NCBI RefSeq assembly: GCF_004011805.1
Contig: NZ_ML137197.1
Span: 62,001-126,000 of the forward strand
Length of the DNA: 64,000 nucleotides
Direction: 5' to 3'
From: Piscinibacter defluvii
GTDB taxonomy: Bacteria; Pseudomonadota; Gammaproteobacteria; Burkholderiales; Burkholderiaceae_C
Below the pieces are notes generated by a model. It ran no database searches. It was not told the origin of the DNA and saw only the letters and a program-made list of their open reading frames with translations. The translations under genes were made by a program, and so were the position numbers. Below, piece by piece: positions 1 to 6,106 of the stretch. The stretch's first letter is position 1. Each line of letters opens with the position of its first letter.

Positions 1-426
1 GGCGGCTTCATGAGCCTGGCCACGGCCGCGACCTACGCCGACCGGATCGCCGGCGCGATCGACGTGGTGGGCATCTCCAACATCGTCAGCTTCCTGCGCA
101 ACACCGAAAGCTACCGGCGCGACCTGCGCCGCGCCGAGTACGGCGACGAGCGCGACGAGGCGATGCGCGAGTTCCTCGAGCGCATCTCGCCGCTGTCGAA
201 TGCACACCGGATCGTCAAGCCGCTGTTCGTCGTGCAGGGCCGCAACGACCCGCGCGTGCCCTGGACCGAGGCCGAGCAGATCGTCGCGCGGGTGCGCGAG
301 AACGGCACGACAGTGTGGTACCTGCGCGCCGAGAACGAAGGCCACGGCTTCGTGCGCAAGGAGAACGCGGACTTCCAGTTCTACGCGACCGTGCTGTTCC
401 TGCGCCAGGTGCTCGGGCTGGACTGA
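1..426 (+). CDS. S9-family (prolyl oligopeptidase-like) serine peptidase, C-terminal part
   Basis: The reading frame is open from base 1, so the gene begins before the window and only its last 141 residues are present. The first residues, GGFMSLA, are what normally follows the nucleophile serine in the GxSxGGF elbow of S9 alpha/beta hydrolases. The catalytic aspartate should be in GRNDPRVP and the catalytic histidine in EGHGF, in the order expected for the acyl-aminoacyl peptidase/prolyl oligopeptidase fold. The internal ATG at 10 is not the true start. The gene ends 6 bp before the stop codon of a convergent gene. Substrate class cannot be decided without the N-terminal propeller. Confidence 0.85.
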   Translation, partial: GGFMSLATAATYADRIAGAIDVVGISNIVSFLRNTESYRRDLRRAEYGDERDEAMREFLERISPLSNAHRIVKPLFVVQGRNDPRVPWTEAEQIVARVRENGTTVWYLRAENEGHGFVRKENADFQFYATVLFLRQVLGLD

Positions 427-432
427 CCGGGC

Positions 433-1173
433 TCAGCCGACCGGGTCCTGGAAGCCGCCGCGCCGATAGGTCAGCACCAGGGTATCGCGGTGCCCGCCGG
501 GCCCGGCCGGCTGGATCGGCGTGGTCTCGTGGATCACGCGTTCGTCGTCCAGCAGCACGGTCGTCCAGGGCTCGCTGAGGGTGAAGCGCTGGCCGGCCGG
601 GCCGGCGGCCTCGAACACACGCGACTCGCCGCCCTTCACGTTCTCGCGCGCCACCAGCACCACCACGACGAAGTCCACGCCGTCGCGGTGCGCGCCCTCG
701 GGCGTCGGGCGGCCGATGCCGTCGGTGGTGTCGATGCGGAACGGATGGGCCTCGACGTACCAGCGTGTCTCGCCCTTCACGCGCGTGAACAGCGCGCCCA
801 GGCCGGCCAGCAGGCGCGTCCAGGCCGGGCTGTCGCAGATCGACGGCTCGATCGGCTCGAACCAGCGCTCGATGCCGCCGTGCAGTGCGTTGTAGTCCAC
901 CGGCTGCCAATGGGCGCGGTGCGGCACGCGCGTGACGCTGTCGCCCTCGACGACGAAGCTGCCATGCCGGCGGCGCCGGTAGCGGCCGCCGTCGCGCAGG
1001 TGGGTGTCCGGTGGCAGGCGGCTCCAGGCCGGGCGCCAGGCCTCGAGTTCGGCGGCGGCGAGGCCGGTCAGGTCGCGCAGGCCGGCGGCGTCGAGCACGG
1101 CCTGGCCCTGGCGGCGCAGCACCTCGGCGGCGTCGCCGGGGGCGGTGATGGGCGGGGCGAGCAAGGGGGTCAT
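433..1173 (-). CDS. 2OG-Fe dioxygenase family protein
   Basis: This 246-residue protein resembles the 2OG-Fe dioxygenase family of small bacterial oxygenases (PF10014 type). An HRD triad in EGAHRDGVDF gives the HxD iron ligands. HETTPI near the C-terminus supplies the distal histidine, followed by an arginine in GHRDTLVLTYRR that could bind the 2-oxoglutarate carboxylate. The start was placed at the ATG encoding MTPLLAPP; the frame stays open 54 bases further upstream but that extension is low-complexity. Members of this family hydroxylate free amino acids in other bacteria, but no substrate can be assigned here. It is convergent with the S9 peptidase and divergent from the small four-cysteine gene. 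Confidence 0.75.
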   Translation of the reverse strand: MTPLLAPPITAPGDAAEVLRRQGQAVLDAAGLRDLTGLAAAELEAWRPAWSRLPPDTHLRDGGRYRRRRHGSFVVEGDSVTRVPHRAHWQPVDYNALHGGIERWFEPIEPSICDSPAWTRLLAGLGALFTRVKGETRWYVEAHPFRIDTTDGIGRPTPEGAHRDGVDFVVVVLVARENVKGGESRVFEAAGPAGQRFTLSEPWTTVLLDDERVIHETTPIQPAGPGGHRDTLVLTYRRGGFQDPVG

Positions 1174-1238
1174 GCCCGGATGATGCCGCGGATCGCGACC
1201 GGCGTATGCTGCGCCACCCCCACCCACCGGAGAACGCG

Positions 1239-1379
1239 ATGACCCTGTGCCCGATCGCCCTGGCCGCCGGTTGCCGCAAATGCCCGGCCTTCTCGGTCTG
1301 CCCGCTCAAGAGCGTGCTCGGCGACCAGCCCAAGCCGGGCGCGGCCGCACCCGCGAAGGACGCCGACAAGAAGCGGTGA
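1239..1379 (+). CDS. 46-residue four-cysteine protein
   Basis: A short ORF begins at ATG 1239 behind a good ribosome site (GGAGA, 1229-1233). It encodes 46 residues starting MTLCPIALAAGCRKCPAF. Cysteines lie at 4, 12, 15 and 21, including a CxxC, which could bind one zinc ion or an iron-sulfur cluster; the tail is lysine- and alanine-rich. Its TGA overlaps the GTG start of the cupin gene (GTGA at 1376-1379), so the two should be translated together. A -10-like TATGCT lies at 1205-1210. I recall similar short CPxxxxxxC proteins in Burkholderiales but know of no function. Confidence 0.7.
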   Translation: MTLCPIALAAGCRKCPAFSVCPLKSVLGDQPKPGAAAPAKDADKKR

Positions 1380-1861
1380 GCACGGCGCCGGACCGTGCGG
1401 CCGCGCTGATCCGCACGCTCGGCCTGCAGCCGCACCCCGAGGGCGGCCACTACCGCGAGTGGTTCCGCTCGGGCGCACCGGTGCAGCCCGGCGACGGCCG
1501 CGGCACGCGCGCCGCACTGACCTGCATCGACTTCCTGCTGCGGCGCGGCGAGTTCAGCGCCTGGCACCGCGTCGCCTCCGACGAGCTGTGGCACCTGCTC
1601 GAGGGCGGGCCGCTGCGGCTGTGGCTGATGCCGCCGACGCTCGAGCGCGTCGAGGCCGTCGTGCTCGGCGCGGGCCAGCCGCCGCGCCACGCGGTGCCGG
1701 CGTCGTGGTGGCAGGCGGCCGAGCCGCTGGGCGAGTTCGCGCTGTGCGGCGCGAGCGTCGCGCCGGGCTTCGAGTTCGCCGACTTCGCCTTCGCGCGCGA
1801 CGACGCCCCGGTGCGCGAGGCGCTGCAGCGCCTGCGGCCCGAGGCCCTGCGGCTGCTGTAG
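1376..1861 (+). CDS. Cupin superfamily protein (DUF985/cupin_5 type)
   Basis: This 161-residue protein is a single compact cupin domain. It begins with a helix (DRAAALIRTLGLQPHPEGG), then GGHYREWFRSG, which is the hallmark of the cupin_5/DUF985 family. The strand ending HRVASDELWHLLEG carries the putative ligand-binding residues, and the domain closes with APGFEFADFAFA. The GTG start is chosen because it overlaps the stop of the preceding four-cysteine gene; the frame is open upstream only as a shadow of that gene. Family structures show a metal or small-ligand pocket, and activity is mostly unknown. Translational coupling to the CxxC peptide is the best clue to its role. Confidence 0.8.
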   Translation: MSTAPDRAAALIRTLGLQPHPEGGHYREWFRSGAPVQPGDGRGTRAALTCIDFLLRRGEFSAWHRVASDELWHLLEGGPLRLWLMPPTLERVEAVVLGAGQPPRHAVPASWWQAAEPLGEFALCGASVAPGFEFADFAFARDDAPVREALQRLRPEALRLL

Positions 1862-2034
1862 CGCGCCTTCGAGGCGGCGCCGGCGGGCGAGTTCCGCACC
1901 CTGCGGTCACTTTGCGCCGCGTTACGCGATCCGACACAGCTTTACCCACGGACGAACCGTGTTCACGCGGGCCGCCCATCGTGGCGCCACCCGCTGCTGC
2001 ATGCGGCGGGACATCACCGAGAAGGAGTCTCTCC

Positions 2035-2556
2035 ATGAAAACCATCGTCCGCGCTCTGACCGCCACCGCCCTGCTCGCCGCCTTCGCGGCGCACGCCGAA
2101 GGTCTGTCGATCGGCGGCAGCATCGGCGAGTCGCACTGGAAGGGCGACGACGTCGGCGGCGTCGCCACCGACCGCAAGGACACCTCGTACAAGCTCTACG
2201 GCGGCTACGGCTTCACGCCCAACCTCGGCGTCGAGCTGGGCTACGCCAACTTCGGCAAGTTCAGCAGCGGCGCCGGCAGCGTGAAGGCCGACGGCCTGTA
2301 CCTGGACGGCGTCGGCACGCTGCCGCTGGGCGCGGGCTTCTCCGCGCTGGGCCGCGTCGGCGTGTTCAACGGCAAGCTCGACAGCTCGCTGGCCGGCAGC
2401 GACCGCGGCACCAACGTCAAGGTCGGCGCCGGGCTGCAGTACGACTTCGACAAGAACACCGCGCTGCGTGCCGAGTGGGAACGCTACCGCTTCGATGCGC
2501 TGGACACCAAGGCCAACACCGACCTGTACTCGATCGGCGTGAACTACCGGTTCTGA
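2035..2556 (+). CDS. Outer-membrane beta-barrel protein, OmpA/OmpW-like barrel
   Basis: The 173-residue product starts with a signal peptide (MKTIVRALTATALLAAFAAHA, cleavage after AHA). The rest is alternating amphipathic strands such as YKLYGGYGFTPNLGVELGYANFG and LGRVGVFNG. It ends in SIGVNYRF, an aromatic C-terminus typical of a BAM assembly signal. The size fits an eight-stranded barrel. A good ribosome site (GAAGGAG) precedes the ATG. No peptidoglycan-binding OmpA domain follows, so this is a free-standing barrel. The gene stands alone and is convergent with the MetE-like gene. About 170 bp of upstream DNA is available for a promoter; none was recognised with confidence. Confidence 0.8.
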   Translation: MKTIVRALTATALLAAFAAHAEGLSIGGSIGESHWKGDDVGGVATDRKDTSYKLYGGYGFTPNLGVELGYANFGKFSSGAGSVKADGLYLDGVGTLPLGAGFSALGRVGVFNGKLDSSLAGSDRGTNVKVGAGLQYDFDKNTALRAEWERYRFDALDTKANTDLYSIGVNYRF

Positions 2557-2569
2557 GGCCGCGGCCTCA
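2554..2569. terminator. Palindrome joining two convergent stop codons
   Basis: A perfect 16-bp palindrome (TGAGGCC-GC-GGCCTCA) spans the TGA of the barrel gene and the reverse-complement stop of the MetE-like gene. It could act as a short bidirectional hairpin terminator, but there is no T-run on either side. Termination is inference. Confidence 0.4.
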
Positions 2570-3586
2570 GGCGTAGCGCTGGCGTGCCAGCGCGGCGCCG
2601 CGCGCCAGCGCTTCGAGCTTGGCCAGCGCCACCGCGCGCGGCATCGGCGCGAGGCCGCAGTTCGTGCACGGAAAGAGGTGCTGCCGGGGCACGAACTGCA
2701 GCGCGCGGCCGATCGTGTCGGCCACCTCCTCGGGCGTCTCGACCTGCTCGCTGGCCACGTCGATCACGCCCACCATCACGTCCTTCCCCTCGAGCAGCGC
2801 CATCAGCTCGGCCGGCACGTGCGAGTGGTAGCACTCGAGCGAGACCTGGTCGATGCGGCTCTTCGCGAGCGCCGGGAACACCTGCTCGTACTGGCGCCAC
2901 TGCTCGCCCAGCGTCTGCTTCCAGGCGATGTTGGCCTGGATGCCGTAGCCGTAGCAGATGTGCACGGCGGTCCGGCAGGTCAGGCCCTGGGCCGCGCGCT
3001 CCAGCGCGGCCACGCCCCAGTCGGCCGCGTCCTTCATGTACACGTTGAACGCGGGTTCGTCGAACTGCACGATGTCCACGCCGTCGGCCTGCAGCGCGAG
3101 CGCCTCGCGGTTGAGCAGCTCGGCGAAGGCGAAGGCAAGCTTGACCTTGTCGCCGTAGTAGCGGTCGGCCACCGTGTCGACGATGGTCATCGGCCCGGGC
3201 AGCGTGAACTTCAGCGTCTTCTTCGTGTGTGCACGCGCCAGCTGCGCCTCCATCGCGTGCACGCGGCCGGCGAGCGTGAGCGGGGCCACGACCTGCGGCA
3301 CCATCGCCTCGTAGCGGTTGTCGCGGATGCCCATCTTCACCTTGTGCTCGAAGTCGATTCCGCCGACGCGCTCGACGAAGCCGTGCACGAAGTGCTGGCG
3401 CGCCTGCTCGCCGTCGCCGACGATGTCCAGCCCGGCGTCCTCCTGTTCCTTGATGGCCAGCAGCGTGGCGTCGCGCTTGGCCTGCTCGAGCTCGGCGCCG
3501 CCGGCCATCCACTGCGGCCAGAGCTTGTTGGTCTCGGCCAGCCAGCCGGGCTTGGGCAGGCTGCCCGCGATGCAGGTCTCGAACAT
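2567..3586 (-). CDS. Methionine synthase II (cobalamin-independent, MetE C-terminal-like) family protein
   Basis: The 339-residue protein is only the C-terminal catalytic barrel of MetE, less than half the length of full MetE. The zinc site is intact: His209 and Cys211 in AVHICYG, Glu251 in SLECYHS, and Cys310 in PCTNCGL. FDEPAF (about 175-180) and GDGEQ (about 57-61) match the substrate-binding loops. Transfer of a methyl group to a thiol through zinc activation is therefore likely, but the missing N-terminal barrel means the methyl donor may not be polyglutamylated methyl-tetrahydrofolate. Short 'core-MetE' proteins of this kind are known in bacteria and archaea. A GAGGAGA ribosome site supports the start. 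No other methionine gene is nearby. Confidence 0.8.
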   Translation of the reverse strand: MFETCIAGSLPKPGWLAETNKLWPQWMAGGAELEQAKRDATLLAIKEQEDAGLDIVGDGEQARQHFVHGFVERVGGIDFEHKVKMGIRDNRYEAMVPQVVAPLTLAGRVHAMEAQLARAHTKKTLKFTLPGPMTIVDTVADRYYGDKVKLAFAFAELLNREALALQADGVDIVQFDEPAFNVYMKDAADWGVAALERAAQGLTCRTAVHICYGYGIQANIAWKQTLGEQWRQYEQVFPALAKSRIDQVSLECYHSHVPAELMALLEGKDVMVGVIDVASEQVETPEEVADTIGRALQFVPRQHLFPCTNCGLAPMPRAVALAKLEALARGAALARQRYA

Positions 3587-3703
3587 CGGTGTCTCCTCGT
3601 GTGATCAAGCGACGCAGGCGCGAGCTTGGCACAGCCGCGCGGGCCGTGCCGGCGACCGAACGCCGAACCGGGCCGGCCTGGGCACACAATCGCGGCTGCC
3701 GAC

Positions 3704-5575
3704 ATGAATCCAACCACCCTGCCCCACCGAGTGCTCCTGCCGCTGCTGCTGGCCGTGCTGGCCGGCGCGGCGCAGGCCGCGGACAACCCGCGCGAGCTGC
3801 TGCGCCAGGCGCGCGACGCGGTGATGCGCGACCCGGCGCAGGCGCGCAGCCTGGCCGAACAGACGCTGCAGGCGCTGGCCACGCAGCCCGACAGCGACAC
3901 CGACACCGAGATCGAGGCCCGGCTGGTGCTGTGCGACCACCACGCCGAGCGCGACCCGGCCGCCGCCCGGCGCGAGGTGGCGATCGTTGCGGAGCTGCTG
4001 CCGCGCGCCCGGCGCAGCGGCCTGCGCGCCGGCCTGCAGGCCTGCATGGGCCAGATCCACGAGTACGCCAGCGACACGGTGCGCGCACGCGCCTACTACG
4101 AGGAGGCGGTGCTGTCGGCCGAGCAGGCGGGCGACCAGGACATGCTGGCCGACGCGCTCTACCTGCGCGGCTACCTGCGCAGCGTGCAGGGCGAGCTGGC
4201 CAGTGCGCTGGCCGACCTGCGGCGCTCGCACCAGCTGTTCCTCAAGCTCGAGCAGGCCAACCGCATCGCCAACGTGCTGAACGCGATCGCGATCGTCTAC
4301 AACCGCATGGGCGACCACGCCCAGGCGCGCGACTACTACCTGCAGTCGCTCAAGCGCCACGAGGCCGACGGCGCGCTGCGCGAGCAGGCCGTGACGCTGC
4401 ACAACCTCGGCCGCGCGACCGAGAACCTGGGCGACCGCGACGCCGCACGGCGCCACTACGAGGCGGCCCTGGCCACCAGCCGGCGCATCGACTTTCCGCG
4501 CGGCGAAGCCTACGCGCTGCGCGGCCTGGCCAGCCTGGCCAACCTGCAGGGCGATTCGCGCGAGGCCCTGGCGCGGCTGGAAGAGGCCGAGACGCGCATC
4601 CGCAGCACGCCCGACCAGCGCCTGCAGGCCCAGCTGCTGCTGCAGCGCGGCGTCGCGTTGCGGCTGGCCAGCCGGCTCGGCGAGAGCGTTCAGGCGCTGC
4701 AGCAGGCCCAGCGCATCTTCGCCCAGGCCGATTCGCGCAACGAGCTGGCCCAGGTCTACGACGCGCTGGCCCAGACGCATGCCGCGGCCGGCGACTGGCA
4801 CGCGGCCTACCAGCGCGGCAGCGACTTCAAGGCCGAATCCGACCGCCTGCTGCGCCTGCAGCTCGACCAGCGCTTCGCGACCCTGAAGATCGAGTTCGAC
4901 ACCGCCGCCAAGGACCGCGAGTACGCGCTGCTGCAGCGCGAGAACCGCGCCACCGAGCAGGCCCTGGTGCACGAGCAGCGTGCCAACCAGCTCAAGGTGG
5001 TGGTGATCGGCCTGGCCGCGGTGCTGCTGCTGGCCCTGGCGCTGATGGTGCTGCGCCAGTACCGCACCAGCCGCGCGATGCATTCGCTCGCGCTGACCGA
5101 CGAGCTGACCGGGCTGCCGAACCGGCGCGCCGTGCTGGCGCGGCTGCAGGCGCTGCTGGCCGGGGCCGATCCGCGCTGCGCGGTGCTGCTGGCCGACCTC
5201 GACCACTTCAAGCGCATCAACGACGAACACGGCCACCTGGTCGGCGACGAGGTGCTGAAGCTGATCGCCGCGCGGCTGACCGAGGCGGTGCGCGAGCCGG
5301 TCAGCGTCGGCCGGCTCGGCGGCGAGGAGTTCCTGGTCGTGCTGCCGGCCACCGACCTGGAGAGCGCGCGCCAGGTGGCCGAGCGCATCCGCGAGAACGT
5401 GGCCTCGATCGACCCGCTGCGCACCCAGATCCCGGTGCCGCTGACCATCAGCCTCGGCGTGGCCGCCACGCGTGGCGAGGGCGACAGCGTGAGCGACATG
5501 CTGCGCCGCGCCGACGCCGCGCTCTACGACGCCAAGCGCTCCGGCCGCAACCGCGTGATCGCGCTGGTGGCGTGA
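3704..5575 (+). CDS. TPR-sensor diguanylate cyclase (GGEEF)
   Basis: The 623-residue protein has a signal peptide (MNPTTLPHRVLLPLLLAVLAG, cleavage after AQA). Several tetratricopeptide repeats follow (about residues 100-390), then a coiled linker, one transmembrane helix (about 430-452) and a GGDEF domain. The active-site motif is GGEEF at 539-543, which is compatible with cyclic-di-GMP synthesis. The usual RxxD inhibitory site just upstream is not present (REPVSVG), so product feedback at that site should be lost. The TPR part lies in the periplasm and probably senses a protein or peptide. The ATG at 3704 was chosen because it begins the signal peptide. A CACAAT hexamer lies 13 nt upstream. 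Confidence 0.85.
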   Translation: MNPTTLPHRVLLPLLLAVLAGAAQAADNPRELLRQARDAVMRDPAQARSLAEQTLQALATQPDSDTDTEIEARLVLCDHHAERDPAAARREVAIVAELLPRARRSGLRAGLQACMGQIHEYASDTVRARAYYEEAVLSAEQAGDQDMLADALYLRGYLRSVQGELASALADLRRSHQLFLKLEQANRIANVLNAIAIVYNRMGDHAQARDYYLQSLKRHEADGALREQAVTLHNLGRATENLGDRDAARRHYEAALATSRRIDFPRGEAYALRGLASLANLQGDSREALARLEEAETRIRSTPDQRLQAQLLLQRGVALRLASRLGESVQALQQAQRIFAQADSRNELAQVYDALAQTHAAAGDWHAAYQRGSDFKAESDRLLRLQLDQRFATLKIEFDTAAKDREYALLQRENRATEQALVHEQRANQLKVVVIGLAAVLLLALALMVLRQYRTSRAMHSLALTDELTGLPNRRAVLARLQALLAGADPRCAVLLADLDHFKRINDEHGHLVGDEVLKLIAARLTEAVREPVSVGRLGGEEFLVVLPATDLESARQVAERIRENVASIDPLRTQIPVPLTISLGVAATRGEGDSVSDMLRRADAALYDAKRSGRNRVIALVA

Positions 5576-5795
5576 GAAGTTGGCGCTGATCGCCGCGGCG
5601 CGTGGGCAGGCACGTCGTGTACAGTTGCGCCACAGTCATACGCAAGTGTTCGTTGGTTCGTGATCTTCCCGATGGTCCCCGCGCCCGCCGCGGCCGGCCG
5701 CACCCGAAATCCCCACCCGCCAGCTTGAGTGTCGCTGCGTGCGCCGGCATTGCGGCGCTTTTTGTTGTTCATCAGTCAGAGATAGGAATTCGTCC
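5576..5795 (+). promoter_or_regulatory. Long leader of the cold-shock gene with an internal terminator-like hairpin
   Basis: The 220 bp before the cold-shock gene contain no convincing ORF. At 5741-5758 a 6-bp GCGCCG/CGGCGC stem is followed directly by TTTTTGTTGTT (5759-5769), the form of an intrinsic terminator, only about 27 bp before the ATG. It could end transcription from the GGDEF gene or act as an attenuator. Long structured leaders are typical of csp mRNAs. A TACAGT hexamer at 5620-5630 could be part of a promoter, but no -35 element was recognised. Confidence 0.45.
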
Positions 5796-6005
5796 ATGAC
5801 GACCCAGACCGGTACCGTCAAGTGGTTCAACGACGCCAAGGGCTACGGCTTCATCGCCCAGGACAGCGGCGGCGCGGACCTCTTTGCGCACTTCCGCGAC
5901 ATCCAGGGCAACGGCTTCAAGACGCTGCAGGAGAACCAGCGCGTCGAGTTCGAGGTCAAGCAGGGCCAGAAGGGCCTGCAGGCCACCAACATCCGTCCGC
6001 TGTGA
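5796..6005 (+). CDS. Cold-shock domain protein (CspA family)
   Basis: The 69-residue protein is a single cold-shock domain. Its start, [16 protein letters not shown], includes RNP1 (KGYGFI) and is followed by RNP2 (DLFAHF). It binds single-stranded RNA or DNA and melts RNA structure during cold or growth transitions. Length is normal for the family. The frame runs upstream of the chosen ATG but only the ATG at 5796 gives the conserved N-terminus. Regulation through the long leader is likely, and a strong terminator follows at 6047-6077, so it is probably monocistronic. Confidence 0.93.
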   Translation: MTTQTGTVKWFNDAKGYGFIAQDSGGADLFAHFRDIQGNGFKTLQENQRVEFEVKQGQKGLQATNIRPL

Positions 6006-6012
6006 TGCGGCC

Positions 6013-6032
6013 GGCGGGCCCCACGGCCCGCC
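6013..6032. terminator. GC-rich hairpin after the cold-shock gene
   Basis: An 8-bp perfect stem GGCGGGCC/GGCCCGCC with a 4-nt loop lies just after the csp stop codon. It has no T-run and may protect the 3' end of the short mRNA or assist the stronger terminator 15 bp downstream. Confidence 0.4.
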
Positions 6033-6046
6033 GCCAAGCGTGAACT

Positions 6047-6077
6047 GAGCCGCGGTCCGCCGCGGCTCTTTCTTTTC
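6047..6077 (+). terminator. Intrinsic terminator of the cold-shock gene
   Basis: A perfect 9-bp stem GAGCCGCGG/CCGCGGCTC with loop TCCG is followed at once by TTTCTTTTC. This is the clearest rho-independent terminator in the window. The T-run ends about 17 bp before the -10-like hexamer of the next gene. Confidence 0.85.
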
Positions 6078-6093
6078 AAGCGCCGGCCCGGCC

Positions 6094-6099
6094 TAGACT
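6094..6099 (+). promoter_or_regulatory. -10-like hexamer TAGACT just before the hybrid kinase start
   Basis: TAGACT lies 7 nt before the GTG start, so an mRNA starting at the normal distance would be nearly leaderless. No Shine-Dalgarno sequence is present. The -35 region would fall in the T-rich tail of the csp terminator. This is inferred from position only. Confidence 0.35.
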
Positions 6100-6106
6100 T
6101 CCACCC

